This document shows positions 46,701 to 52,504 of a stretch of 64,000 bases of DNA, in pieces (position 1 is the stretch's first letter; each line of letters starts with the position of its first letter). The stretch is taken from assembly GCA_964019135.1 (NCBI GenBank), contig OZ025252.1, positions 48,210,959-48,274,958 on the forward strand, in the 5' to 3' direction. Under the pieces are notes generated by a model. That model made no database searches. It saw only the letters and a list, made by a program, of their open reading frames with translations, and was not told the DNA's origin. Source of the DNA: Arenicola marina (Eukaryota > Annelida > Polychaeta > Arenicolidae). A program made the translations under genes and the position numbers.

Positions 46701-48848
46701 AGTGAGTAACCCAGAGCGGCACATACACCCTGCTGGCCCGCCGCTACGGGTGGGGGTGCTTCAAGGGCAAGTGAGTAACCCAGAGCGGCACATACACCCT
46801 GCTGGCCCGCCGCTACGGGTGGGGGTGCTTCAAGGGCAAGTGAGTAACCCAGAGCGGCACATACACCCTGCTGGCCCGCCGCTACGGGTGGGGCTGCTTC
46901 AAGGGCAAGTGAGTAACCCAGGGCGGCACATACACCCTGCTGGCCCGCCGCTACGGGTGGGGGTGCTTCAAGGGCAAGTGAGTAACCCAGGGCGGCACAT
47001 ACACCCTGCTGGCCCGCCGCTACGGGTGGGGGTGCTTCAAGGGCAAGTGAGTAACCCAGGGCGGCACATACACCCTGCTGGCCCGCCGCTACGGGTGGGG
47101 GTGCTTCAAGGGCAAGTGAGTAACCCAGGGCGGCACATACACCCTGCTGGCCCGCCGCTACGGGTGGGGGTGCTTCAAGGGCAAGTGAGTAACCCAGGGC
47201 GGCACATACACCCTGCTGGCCCGCCGCTACGGGTGGGGCTGCTTCAAGGGCAAGTGAGTAACCCAGAGCGGCACATACACCCTGCTGGCCCGCCGCTACG
47301 GGTGGGGGTGCTTCAAGGGCAAGTGAGTAACCCAGGGCGGCACATACACCCTGCTGGCCCGCCGCTACGGGTGGGGCTGCTTCAAGGGCAAGTGAGTAAC
47401 CCAGAGCGGCACATACACCCTGCTGGCCCGCCGCTACGGGTGGGGGTGCTTCAAGGGCAAGTGAGTAACCCAGAGCGGCACATACACCCTGCTGGCCCGC
47501 CGCTACGGGTGGGGGTGCTTCAAGGGCAAGTGAGTAACCCAGGGCGGCACATACACCCTGCTGGCCCGCCGCTACGGGTGGGGCTGCTTCAAGGGCAAGT
47601 GAGTATCCCAGGGCGGCACATACACCCTGCTGGCCCGCCGCTACGGGTGGGGACCCAGACCAGAGCCACTGCTTTCTCAGTCTCTCTATATATATATTAC
47701 TAGATACTTAATGCCTCAGAATGTCAGTACAACAATTTGGTCTCCCCGTTTGTTTACAGACAGAACAAAAAGGAAATGACGTAAAAATGGCCAGCTTAAC
47801 ATGACATTATTTCTGCTCTGCCCCTCCCCCCATACGCCAGGACCGCCCCCGCGAAACGCACCCCCAGCCGGCCTCCGCCCTCTGGGGACGACGAGTTCAA
47901 GCTGCGCTATGACACCAAGACAGACAAGGCGAAGGGGGCGGCCTTCGTGGCCGCCGGCCCCGTGGTCGTCCCCTCCGGCCCCAAGGGAGCTACCCCCGGG
48001 GGCAACCCCCTCGTGACCTACCCCAACACGCGCCCCGCACCCCCACCCAAGCCGCCGGTACCCCCACCGCCCCCGCCGCCACCCAAACCAAGGTACGTGG
48101 AGAGATATGACTTACAGAGAAATAGTAATGTCAATCATTGACAACACAGATATGTCTTATAGATGAGTAGTAATGTCAATCATTCGCAGCAGAGATATCA
48201 CTTACAGAGAAATAGTAATGTCAATCATTGACAACTCAGATATGTCTTATAGATGAGTAGTAATGTCAATCATTTACAGCAGAGATATTACTTACAGAGA
48301 AGTAGTAATGTCAGTCATTCACAGCAGAGATATTACTTACAGAGAGAAGTAATGTCAATCATTTACAGCAGAGATATTACTTACAGAGAAGTAGTAATGT
48401 CAATCATTCACAGCAGAGATATTACTTACAGAGAGTAGTAATGTCAATCATTTACCGCCGAGATATTACTTACAGAGAAGTAGTAATGTCAATCATTCAC
48501 AGCAGAGATGTTACTTACAGAGAAGTAGTAATGTCAATCATTGACAACAGAGATATCACTTAGTATGGATTTTATATGTCCTGAATATATTTTCTCATTG
48601 TTTTCACAATCGACCACTCTCCAAGTTATACTGCCCATGCTCTCCACTGTCGTGACGCCACTCCTCTGCCACGTGGTGCTGGCGCTGTTCACCCCGCTCC
48701 ACCCTTTCCTTCCAGCAGCGGGATGCGGGCATCCATGGCCGAAACTGATCCGGACAGAAGTCCCGGACTTCCGGCGGTCCAGGTTCCGGAAGCACCGACC
48801 TTCACATCGCCGTCAAGGCCATTGCCCTACGGTTACGGGGCCGCTTGA
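1645..48848 (+). CDS. Gene A: cadherin-family single-pass membrane receptor (whole gene, 21 coding exons per transcript)
   Basis: I joined exons by GT/AG sites, matching phase and protein homology. The joined CDS is 3450 nt (1149 aa plus stop) and every junction is phase-consistent. Predicted order: signal peptide (aa 1-33); N-terminal Cys-containing domain (34-213); six cadherin repeats (about 215-327, 328-435, 436-554, 555-664, 665-769, 770-857) carrying [22 protein letters not shown] and AKDGGTP motifs; a membrane-adjacent region (858-988); a transmembrane helix (about 989-1011); a basic then proline-rich tail (1012-1149). Cadherins mediate calcium-dependent adhesion outside the cell. No catenin-binding region is recognisable in the tail, so it is not a classical cadherin. 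The membrane-adjacent region recalls the MAD domain of CDH23/PCDH15, which is a weak similarity by eye. Some linker motifs (ITNIRQ, ITWVNQ) depart from the calcium-binding consensus. A tandem paralogue follows at 54482. Confidence 0.85.
1890..2330 (-). mobile_element. LINE fragment: C-terminal end of a non-LTR reverse transcriptase
   Basis: Minus-strand translation gives [21 protein letters not shown], then a K-rich stretch, ending near [12 protein letters not shown]. This matches the thumb/C-terminal part of LINE reverse transcriptases (LY.S.I...L.YG...WG and H..HTR). Just upstream, in another frame, is TIDNHLTW, matching the conserved D..LTW block, so at least one frameshift separates the parts. 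It is truncated and dead. It sits in intron 1 of gene A, antisense. LINE clade not assigned. Confidence 0.75.
2690..3395. repeat. Minisatellite, 32-bp unit
   Basis: About 22 copies of GACTAGTCATTTCAAGTCGT plus TGGTCATTATCA in intron 1 of gene A, ending about 130 bp before exon 2. The early copies are more divergent than the later ones. A poly-C tract (3449-3479) follows. Confidence 0.93.
3525..3646 (+). CDS. Gene A exon 2: N-terminal domain, first part
   Basis: Acceptor TGTTGCAG, donor GTCAGT, phases 1/0. It encodes TCISGNAVG...DRPNDVT...GCHGTVR. The paralogous exon at 55848-55978 encodes CIGDVIGSDVIYRPNHVT...DCHGVIE, with the two cysteines, RPN.VT and CHG kept. The domain is unknown to me by name. 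The conserved cysteines suggest a disulphide-bonded extracellular fold. Confidence 0.82.
3717..8360. repeat. Minisatellite, 39-bp unit with 1628-bp higher-order repeat
   Basis: About 119 copies of CTTCCCTGTATGACATTCAT plus GTCATGTGTAGATGTGTGT in intron 2 of gene A, with 37-bp variants. Each unit holds the palindrome ATGACAT-TC-ATGTCAT. Variant patterns recur 1628 bp apart (the rare TGTATATG variant at 3823 and 5451; the blocks at 4181 and 5809), showing large block duplication. The last copies (8195-8340) switch to an AAAGGTGTGTTT variant. Open frames across it are by-products of 39 = 3 x 13. Confidence 0.95.
8507..8639 (+). CDS. Gene A exon 3: N-terminal domain, QIWRP/YILVGQN segment
   Basis: Acceptor TTATTGCAG, donor GTGGGT, phases 0/1. 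It encodes [20 protein letters not shown] then [10 protein letters not shown]. The paralogous exon (59504-59660) has CHPITMQVWRP...YVLIGQN. Similar WRP/LVGQN segments occur, as far as I recall, in the N-terminal regions of other invertebrate surface proteins; I cannot name the family. The last 60 nt of this exon plus 4 nt of intron are the founding unit of the 64-bp minisatellite that follows. Only the first donor keeps a productive frame: read-through reaches a stop at about 8734. Confidence 0.83.
8580..16497 (+). repeat. Minisatellite, 64-bp unit derived from the end of gene A exon 3 and its donor site
   Basis: About 123 copies filling intron 3. The unit is GGTTACATCCTGGTGGGTCA through GGACGACTCC to AATAGCAG|GTGG, that is 60 nt of exon 3 (coding [12 protein letters not shown]...) plus 4 nt of intron. 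Almost every copy keeps CAG|GTGGGT, a donor-like site. Two main classes differ in the end (CGGAATAGCA or CAATATACCA). Block repeats include a dimer near 15640-16340 and a roughly 700-bp block at 11.4-12.0 and 12.1-12.7 kb. Confidence 0.95.
16498..16616. other. Unique end of intron 3
   Basis: About 120 bp between array and exon 4, with a T/C-rich tract before the acceptor. Its shortness means no room for a counterpart of gene B exon 4 here. Confidence 0.6.
16617..16683 (+). CDS. Gene A exon 4: N-terminal domain, VQPGDVYGW segment
   Basis: Acceptor TTTCACTCAG, donor GTGAGT, phases 1/2, 67 nt. It encodes [20 protein letters not shown] followed by YGW. The gene B exon at 60646-60712 is also 67 nt with the same phases and encodes VVSFHIPNQDRLPVQPGDIY then GW. 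The match in length, phase and motif makes the call secure although the exon is short. Confidence 0.83.
17150..17367 (+). CDS. Gene A exon 5: end of N-terminal domain
   Basis: Acceptor TTGGCTCCAG, donor GTCAGT, phases 2/1. It encodes [19 protein letters not shown]...[10 protein letters not shown]...CPWVPVQ...[12 protein letters not shown]. Gene B exon 63433-63632 gives VDRGNTVGV...YDEGL...LVLPSASC...CAWLPG...IRDYSLQAILSQ, with the same phases. Two cysteines and RDYSL are conserved. Confidence 0.85.
17622..17828 (+). CDS. Gene A exon 6: cadherin repeat 1, first half
   Basis: Acceptor CCGCCCTCCAG, donor GTAGGC, phases 1/1. It encodes [19 protein letters not shown], then [11 protein letters not shown] and DFAIDAGTG. 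The opening P.YF.NLP and the YENE...GT.VY pattern are standard for the first strands of a cadherin repeat. Confidence 0.87.
18024..18226 (+). CDS. Gene A exon 7: cadherin repeat 1 end, repeat 2 start
   Basis: Acceptor CCACTGACAG, donor GTAACT, phases 1/0. It encodes [13 protein letters not shown], then [14 protein letters not shown], matching cadherin GxIxTxxxLDxE and the linker motif DxNE. Repeat 2 starts with [19 protein letters not shown]. Confidence 0.88.
18258..18430. repeat. Dispersed intronic repeat, copy 1
   Basis: Intron 7 partner of 36576-36740, with the same order of conserved words. The two copies are clearly diverged. Confidence 0.6.
18673..18793 (+). CDS. Gene A exon 8: cadherin repeat 2, middle
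   Basis: Acceptor TGTCTATAG, donor GTAGGT, phases 0/1. It encodes [20 protein letters not shown] then [17 protein letters not shown]. The DLDDSG resembles the DxD calcium motif. The last 49 nt of the exon and the first 22 nt of the intron form the 71-bp unit of the array that follows. I take the first donor as the real one because downstream copies break the frame. Confidence 0.85.
18745..19797 (+). repeat. Minisatellite, 71-bp unit derived from the end of gene A exon 8 and its donor site
   Basis: The donor GTAGGT at 18794 recurs every 71 bp to 19788, i.e. 15 donors. The unit is 49 nt of exon (CAGTACTCCACTCCACCC to GCTAACACAG) plus 22 nt of intron (GTAGGTGGTGCCTTACCACG). Copies are almost identical, so the amplification is recent or homogenised. 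Confidence 0.96.
19973..20187 (+). CDS. Gene A exon 9: cadherin repeat 2 end, repeat 3 start
   Basis: Acceptor GGCTCCACCAG, donor GTAAGA, phases 1/0. It encodes [12 protein letters not shown], then [24 protein letters not shown] and [11 protein letters not shown]. The linker ITNIRQPP replaces the usual DxNDxxP, so calcium binding at this joint may be weak or absent. Confidence 0.87.
20188..21047. other. Intron 9 of gene A, unique sequence
   Basis: AT-rich, with no array. Nothing beyond short AT-rich palindromes such as ATCGATCGATTAAT is visible. Confidence 0.5.
21048..21156 (+). CDS. Gene A exon 10a: cadherin repeat 3 segment, one of two mutually exclusive exons
   Basis: Acceptor AAATGGACAG, donor GTAAGT, phases 0/1, 109 nt. 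It encodes [12 protein letters not shown] then [20 protein letters not shown]. It aligns end to end with exon 10b (V.G...P..RG...F.I..V.P.T....FTI), has the same length and phases and lies 97 bp away. Including both would shift the frame, so only one can be used per transcript. Confidence 0.78.
21254..21362 (+). CDS. Gene A exon 10b: cadherin repeat 3 segment, alternative to exon 10a
   Basis: Acceptor TGTGTGACAG, donor GTAAGT, phases 0/1, 109 nt. It encodes [20 protein letters not shown] then [16 protein letters not shown]. It is interchangeable with exon 10a. The donor lies about 180 bp before the giant 75-bp array. Which copy is ancestral cannot be told from this window; gene B would have to be followed past the right edge. 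Confidence 0.8.
21542..36242. repeat. Giant 14.7-kb minisatellite, 75-bp unit
   Basis: About 196 copies of CTCTCCTCCACCAATCAACC, ACACCGCCACGGTAGCGGTC, GCCACACCCCCTGTGGTGCC, TGGGTGATTGTGTGA in intron 10 of gene A. No length change was seen; nearly all differences fall at four places: CCACGG/CCGCGG, GGTAGC/GGTGGC/GGTGTC, CCCCCT/CCCACT/TCCCCT, GGTGCC/GGTACC. Core ACCGCCAC-G-GTGGCGGT is a perfect palindrome in one variant. A six-unit (450 bp) block recurs near 30.1 and 30.55 kb. The unit is 25 codons and open in several frames. I do not regard any as a gene. Confidence 0.97.
36576..36740. repeat. Dispersed intronic repeat, copy 2
   Basis: Shares an ordered series of words with intron 7 at 18258-18430: AGTATAACAC, ATGCATAACC.TAAT, ATTCA..TTTGA, TTTGGAATA..T.GGTG. 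Type unknown: either a worn transposon or a relic of intron duplication. Confidence 0.6.
36728..36868. repeat. Short tandem array, 19-bp unit
   Basis: About eight copies of CTTGGTGACCACACTATGT, one with a C-to-A change. Confidence 0.9.
37165..37266. mobile_element. Foldback element flanked by TTAA
   Basis: Starts TTAATG and ends CATTAA. The arms share ACGACATTACCGGATAA and then AATGG, with loop GGGCTTCGCCC. The inverted arms are about 45 bp with a few mismatches. It ends on the same TTAA that begins the neighbouring MITE. Confidence 0.75.
37263..37786. mobile_element. MITE with TTAA target duplication and 17-bp inverted ends
   Basis: TTAA at 37263-37266 and 37783-37786 enclose a 516-bp segment that starts GGTAAGCCACCCATAAT and ends with its exact reverse complement. 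No coding sequence inside. TTAA duplication is typical of piggyBac-type transposases, although the ends do not start with the usual CCC, so the family is open. It is just upstream of exon 11. Confidence 0.78.
37845..38062 (+). CDS. Gene A exon 11: cadherin repeat 3 end, repeat 4 start
   Basis: Acceptor CTTCCCTGCAG, donor GTACAG, phases 1/0. It encodes [20 protein letters not shown], then [27 protein letters not shown] and AATINESE. The exon carries the closing strands of repeat 3 and the opening of repeat 4 (N.PPYF......INE). Confidence 0.87.
38319..38645 (+). repeat. Imperfect tandem copies of the acceptor and start of gene A exon 12
   Basis: Three copies of the exon start (CCCATAGGGACGGCGCTGCC to CACACCGGTGGGGGACT) at 38373, 38458 and 38579. 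The first and third are preceded by GCCGTGTTTCAG; the middle one has TTTCAT in place of the acceptor. Only the third continues into the rest of exon 12. Confidence 0.88.
38579..38744 (+). CDS. Gene A exon 12: cadherin repeat 4, middle
   Basis: Acceptor GCCGTGTTTCAG, donor GTCAGT, phases 0/1. It encodes [20 protein letters not shown], then [23 protein letters not shown]...DRD.......YSI is the cadherin B-C strand pattern. Two degenerate copies of the acceptor and exon start lie upstream (38319-38540). They break off after GGGGGACT, so I treat this last copy as real. Confidence 0.85.
38755..39100. repeat. Minisatellite, 43-bp unit
   Basis: About eight copies of ATTAACATTGTGGTGCCAAG plus GCGTACACTACATGAACGAC in intron 12, starting about 10 bp after the exon 12 donor. 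Confidence 0.92.
39231..39401 (+). repeat. Three-copy repeat of the acceptor and start of gene A exon 13, 57-bp unit
   Basis: AG acceptors end at 39247, 39304 and 39361, each followed by GGGAGTACACGCGA or a close variant and ...ATGGACGTTACA. The unit is 19 codons and open in the cadherin frame. Confidence 0.92.
39362..39514 (+). CDS. Gene A exon 13: cadherin repeat 4 end, repeat 5 start
   Basis: Acceptor TTCGATCTAG, donor GTGAGT, phases 1/1. It encodes [55 protein letters not shown] is the textbook cadherin linker. Two further acceptors of similar sequence at 57 and 114 nt upstream (exon starts 39305 and 39248) are in frame and open, so forms longer by 19 or 38 aa are possible. I chose the shortest because it fits the usual cadherin spacing. 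Confidence 0.86.
39813..39931 (+). CDS. Gene A exon 14: cadherin repeat 5, first half
   Basis: Acceptor ACGGTGTTGCAG, donor GTCAGG, phases 1/0. It encodes [20 protein letters not shown] then [19 protein letters not shown], the cadherin ATDxDxG...I.YSI motif. The last 18 nt plus 23 nt of intron form the 41-bp array directly downstream. Confidence 0.86.
39914..40335 (+). repeat. Minisatellite, 41-bp unit derived from the end of gene A exon 14 and its donor site
   Basis: About ten copies of GCGGACCTCTACTTCCAG|GT followed by CAGGAGGGGAGGGGAGTGGG. Each carries TTCCAG|GTCAGG. Copies vary in length by a few bases, mostly in the G-rich intron part. Confidence 0.93.
40336..40790. other. Intron 14, unique remainder
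   Basis: AT-rich sequence between the 41-bp array and exon 15. Nothing recognised. Confidence 0.5.
40791..41043 (+). CDS. Gene A exon 15: cadherin repeat 5 end, repeat 6 start
   Basis: Acceptor CACCTCCCAG, donor GTAGAC, phases 0/1. It encodes [50 protein letters not shown] and [17 protein letters not shown] and the linker EVNAHAPYF are clear cadherin signatures. Confidence 0.88.
41298..41460 (+). CDS. Gene A exon 16: cadherin repeat 6, second half
   Basis: Acceptor TTGGATGCAG, donor GTAAGT, phases 1/2. It encodes [20 protein letters not shown] then [22 protein letters not shown] and ARDFGTP match the cadherin NxxxxYxI and AxDxGxP motifs. This is the last recognisable extracellular cadherin repeat. 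Confidence 0.85.
41612..41862 (+). repeat. Three-copy repeat of the acceptor and start of gene A exon 17, about 90-bp unit
   Basis: ATTAACCCTTTGGTGCCC, a pyrimidine stretch, GCAG, then CCCATGTCTCTCCGGATAGA and CTACTACCCGTCGCGCCA. The first copy has lost the AG; the second has CTTGCAG; the third is the real acceptor. Confidence 0.9.
41822..41995 (+). CDS. Gene A exon 17: membrane-adjacent domain, first part
   Basis: Acceptor TCTCCTCGCAG, donor GTGAGT, phases 2/2. It encodes [20 protein letters not shown], then [20 protein letters not shown] and [10 protein letters not shown]. No cadherin motif. The alternating hydrophobic pattern and the position suit the ferredoxin-like membrane-adjacent domain of CDH23/PCDH15 (inference). 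Two partial copies of the acceptor and exon start precede it in a 90-bp repeat. The 41732 copy, if used, reaches a stop within the repeat. Confidence 0.8.
42157..44215. repeat. Compound GGT-rich minisatellite in intron 17
   Basis: A 12-bp block (GCTGGCGGTGGT, about 42157-42320) followed by about 1.9 kb built of GGTGATGGTGATAGGGATGG and GGGTGGTTGTGGTGGTGATG units of 18, 27 and 33 bp type. The plus strand is strongly purine/G-rich with very little C. Several frames stay open because units are multiples of three. Confidence 0.94.
44331..44452 (+). CDS. Gene A exon 18: membrane-adjacent domain, second part
   Basis: Acceptor TATTATTTAG, donor GTAAGT, phases 2/1. It encodes [20 protein letters not shown] then [21 protein letters not shown] predicted helix ([16 protein letters not shown]) follows a strand (SVATIYAI). 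It lies about 65 bp after the end of the GGT-rich array's open frame. Confidence 0.8.
44620..44795. repeat. Short tandem array, 16-bp unit
   Basis: About eleven copies of TTGACATTAATAACTC with small changes, in intron 18 just before exon 19. Confidence 0.9.
44844..45045 (+). CDS. Gene A exon 19: juxtamembrane region and transmembrane helix
   Basis: Acceptor CCGGTCTCCAG, donor GTGAGT, phases 1/2. It encodes [24 protein letters not shown], then the hydrophobic helix [20 protein letters not shown] and a positively charged cytoplasmic start [13 protein letters not shown]. This sets the topology, N-terminus outside. The last 45 nt plus 24 nt of intron are the 69-bp unit repeated about 38 times downstream. 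Reading past the first donor meets TGA at once (AAG TGA GTA). Confidence 0.87.
45001..47652 (+). repeat. Minisatellite, 69-bp unit derived from the end of gene A exon 19 and its donor site
   Basis: About 38 copies: 45 nt of exon (CACCCTGCTGGCCCGCCGCT, ACGGGTGGGG, TGCTTCAAGGGCAA) plus 24 nt of intron (GTGAGTAACCCAGAGCGGCA). Each copy has AA|GTGAGT, a strong donor. The exon base C in GGGGCTGC is mostly G in the copies. A 939-codon open frame over it is not the cadherin frame and is rejected as a gene. Confidence 0.96.
47841..48092 (+). CDS. Gene A exon 20: cytoplasmic tail, proline-rich
   Basis: Acceptor CATACGCCAG, donor GTACGT, phases 2/2. It encodes [35 protein letters not shown], then a glycine/proline stretch ending [19 protein letters not shown]. 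Polyproline runs of this type bind SH3, WW, EVH1 or profilin domains in other proteins, suggesting a link to actin (inference). Confidence 0.83.
48100..48560. repeat. Minisatellite, about 45-bp unit
   Basis: About ten copies of AGAGATATTACTTACAGAGA plus AGTAGTAATGTCAATCATTC in intron 20, starting 8 bp after the exon 20 donor. Each unit carries TTACTTACAG, which looks like a 3' splice site. Confidence 0.9.
48716..48848 (+). CDS. Gene A exon 21: C-terminal end and stop
   Basis: Acceptor CTTTCCTTCCAG, phase 2. It encodes [43 protein letters not shown], then TGA at 48846-48848. The frame is fixed by exon 20. An alternative acceptor 3 nt downstream (CAGCAG) would drop one Ser. The end GYGAA is not a usual PDZ-binding motif. 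Confidence 0.78.
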
Positions 48849-49974
48849 TCACCTGACGGAGGGGGGGGGGGTATAATGCGAGACTTGTGGCCGCCGTATT
48901 TATTTTTGAAAGCTTATAAGCTGTAATATAATCGTTATGCTATATTGATATTGTGTTTACTCCGCGATCAGACGTGTACAATGGTAATAGCACGTTATTT
49001 AAATAGCGAGGCGGTTAACACAGGAGTCACACGGTATTCCGGTGTTTAGTCCACTCACCTACGACAGTGCGCGCAGCGATATGCTGCGCGGCTCTGGGAA
49101 ATAATCCGTCCATTGGAGTCACCCTGAGGTAGCATCAGTGTGCGGCGTGTCTTGCCAAAAAGCCCTGACACTGTCGACACTGGTCACTGGAAAGGAAGGG
49201 CGGGGGGGGGGGGCGGCTTCCAGACGTATTGTTATAGTAATATACTATCCGAATATTTATATGTTTAGAAACAACAGCGGAACTCATAACGCGTTAATAT
49301 TGTGAAGGTTTTAAAGGTGAACTTTTGGAGGTGAAAGGTTTCATTTGGCATTTAAGAAAGATGAAAGTGGTATTAAAGGATAAACTTACAATTCGTGGAT
49401 ATTAAATATTCACTGGACATTCCATTTAATCTGAATGAATAGATTACATGTGTTTATTGTGGCTACCAAACAACATCGCAATCTAATTATTACTTTGACG
49501 CTTTCACCATATACGTTATCACCAGATAATCCGCTAGAGTAATCACAAGCGCAACTAAAACTGATGTCAAATAATTTTCATATCGTTAATTAGGTGACAA
49601 AATAATGTATATTATGCCCGTATATGAAATAATATATTCATAATTAATGTATGTAGAACACATAACCTGCAGATATAACCATTGGCATGCAAATTTCTCA
49701 GGCAGGGAATCTCTCGCGTATCAGTTGGAGCTGCCTTTGGAATGGACGGAAGAAGAGTTGTAATCAATAATATTATTTTTGCCTTAGTGTGCATTTTGGT
49801 TAAACGCTTCCTTTATTTCCTCATGATTTCGATTTTTAGGATTAATTGGTTGACCCCCAGGTGACCTTTCTGGGTGGGTCTTTGCACGCCCTGCGACTTA
49901 TAACAACAGACTTGTTAACCGTGTGGCGTGGCAAAAACAGAATCAGGTATTCTTGCTCAAACAGTATTTTTGTG

Positions 49975-49980
49975 AATAAA
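49975..49980 (+). promoter_or_regulatory. Possible polyadenylation signal AATAAA of gene A
   Basis: AATAAA followed by a T-rich stretch, about 1.1 kb after the gene A stop. The sequence between holds no gene. A weaker ATTAAA-type alternative lies near 49369. Only transcript ends could decide. Confidence 0.35.
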
Positions 49981-50197
49981 GTTTACTTAAATTCTCTCTA
50001 CACACTGCGTTGCTTTGTCTAATCTTGTTGTGCAATAGGATATGTTTCTGTCGTCAGGGTGTCGCCAGGTGACGTCTGACGTCACCCATGACACATTGCC
50101 TCGGGCAATAGGGGGAACCAGGGTGTGTGTGTCAGTAATATTATGCCATTATAGCAATAAGGCGAGTTGGGAGGGCGTTATGCCATTTTATTGGCCC

Positions 50198-50268
50198 TTC
50201 ATCAAGCTGTATTTTCATTAGGCCGAGGGCGGATAATGAAAATAAAGAGCTGCTACAGCTTGATGAAA
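50198..50268. repeat. Foldback sequence
   Basis: TTCATCAAGCTGTA pairs with TACAGCTTGATGAA, and ATTTTCATTA with TAATGAAAAT, around loop GGCCGAGGGCGGA. Possibly a tiny non-autonomous element of the same style as 37165-37266. Confidence 0.6.
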
Positions 50269-50872
50269 TTCCAAATTCTTTTCTTTTTTTGGTTATTGTC
50301 AAAAGGATAAATAGTAAACGATTTGGTTTTCTCGTATGTTTAGAAGTGGAATCTGTCAAGTACTAATACAGTTCTCGGTACATCTGTAAGTGATAGTTAA
50401 TAGTTACGGAAGCGGCCAGAAGGTGGCGCTATGGTAGCGGCCTGGGTGCCGCGGTCATTGAGTAAACGTTTTGTAAGCTAATCGCCCGCCCTGGTCAGCA
50501 TGTGTTGACACCAATCACCATTCACGGGTCTGGAGCCCGGGGACAACCCTCTAAGGAAATCCATATATTGACGTATTGATCGCGACATCAGTTCGATGAC
50601 ACTTAGCGCCCACCGTAATGCTATCCACTGTCAGCCGGGTGCCATGAAGACCCGGGGGCTGGGGGGGCGGGGGGGGGGGGGCAGCTATCTGCAATGGACG
50701 GGGTTCCGTGACACTCGATTAAGGTCAAGGCCTAATGATAAATGACCTCACTAGCGAGGAAGGCGATTGAGCGTCCCCGATCAGTCGAAGTCGAAGTCGA
50801 AGTTCATTACCCAGGGTCTGTAAGGACTGAATGAACGCTTCAAAGCGAGGCATCCAGTCCTGGTGTCTGACC

Positions 50873-51572
50873 ACTACATACTCCGCCATACATACTCCGC
50901 CATACGTACTCCGCCATACATACTCCGCCATACATACTCCGCCATACATACTCCGCCATACATACTCCGCCATACATACTCCGCCATACATACTCCGCCA
51001 TACATATTCCGCCATACATACTCCGCCATACACACTCCGCCATACATACTCCGCCATACATACATACTCCGCCATACATACTCCGCCATACATACTCCGC
51101 CATACATACTCCGCCATACATACTCCGCCATACATACTCCGCCATACATACTCCGCCATACATACTCCGCCATACATATTCCGCCATACATACTCCGCCA
51201 TACATACATACTCCGCCATACATACTCCGCCATACATACTCCGCCATACATATTCCGCCATACATACTCCGCCATATATATTCCGCCATACATACTCCGC
51301 CATACACACTCCGCCATACATACTCCGCCATACATACATACTCCGCCATACATACTCCGCCATACATACTCCGCCATACATACTCCGCCATACATACTCC
51401 GCCATACATATTCCGCCATACATACTCCGCCATACACACTCCGCCATACATACTCCGCCATACATACATACTCCGCCATACATACTCCGCCATACATACT
51501 CCGCCATACATACTCTGCCATACATACTCCACCATATATACTCCGCCATACATACATACTCCGCCATATTGT
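50873..51572. repeat. Minisatellite, 14-bp unit
   Basis: About 49 copies of CTCCGCCATACATA, occasionally with an extra CATA. Intergenic. Open in several frames by chance of length; not coding. Confidence 0.94.
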
Positions 51573-52500
51573 ATTGTCGCTATGTTATTCGCTATATTAA
51601 TTTTCATGTATGACGTTTTAGACTTAATCCAACCCCAAGATCAAACATGACAATATCGCTGGCCCTCATTTAAAGGAAACCGCCCTGTCTGTAGCTCACA
51701 ATACAATTTAGAAGTGACTGCCAGCCATGATTTCGCCGCTTAACCACGCGGCAGCCCTTTTTGAAGGTATGTCCGCGAGTGACCAATCAGGCGGCGATAC
51801 TCTAATTATATTCAAACCGGAAATGACGCCTACTATGTGAGCAAAACGAGAGCGCGTGATCATTGCAAATATAAAATAGCTGCGATTCTAACTCATGTTT
51901 TTTTGACGGAGACAATCGTAGCAAGTGATATATCAATATGTTTGGATGTTTTCTTTCATGAAACACTAAGATCATGGTATACCGCGCGGCTTCGAACTGT
52001 CCCTGTTCATCCGCCACTCGCGGCCCTGATCTCTCGTTTCACGCGTTTCCCCTGAAGGTACCTCCACTGTGAAGAGTACCCTCCGCTAGATAACTTCCAG
52101 TTATAGCGTTAGGCGGCGCCACATGAGGCGACAAAATGTACGTCACTGGCTCCTGCAAAGTGGCGAGTTGCTCGACATTGACGCGGGCCTTAATTTTTCT
52201 CTCTTTACCAGTCGACCGAATCGAAGGGTTAACACCCTGTGTTCTCTCGTCGTGGAGAAGGTAACTGGAGATATCACTGCATGCGTTCCCGACAAGTGGA
52301 GGTCCCTCTCAATGTGTGACAAGGCGTTATAAGTGAAAAGAATGACCATCGATTAGGGATGATTTTGTGTTTGTATTGACACACCGGAGGGTCCCTTGGA
52401 CAGGTTCTTGATCCCCCCCCCCGACCCCCGTCTCTGGCCCACTCACCCTCCCTGTCGTCAATTACGCACAGTGAGCAATTGTACCTAGTTTAATTAGTCC
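51573..52500. other. Intergenic unique sequence
   Basis: No gene seen on either strand. A poly-C tract lies near 52412-52430. Confidence 0.5.
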
Positions 52501-52504
52501 AGGT

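Larger units (their letters stand above)
48849..50870. other. Gene A 3' UTR and intergenic sequence
   Basis: AT-rich with poly-C/poly-G tracts at 48861, 49203 and 50650. No further exon is supported. Contains a short hairpin (CGCGCAGC-GATAT-GCTGCGCG, 49070-49090), the AATAAA at 49975 and a foldback at 50198-50268. Confidence 0.55.

Noticed and set aside
44884-47703. 939-codon plus-strand frame with a 23-residue repeat ([15 protein letters not shown])
   Set aside because: It is a shifted frame over copies of exon 19 and its donor. The cadherin frame of the same DNA stops at once with TGA.
50725-51613. Frames encoding MAEYVWRS and SAIHTPPY repeats
   Set aside because: 14-bp array with occasional 4-bp additions, open in several frames on both strands; intergenic low-complexity DNA.
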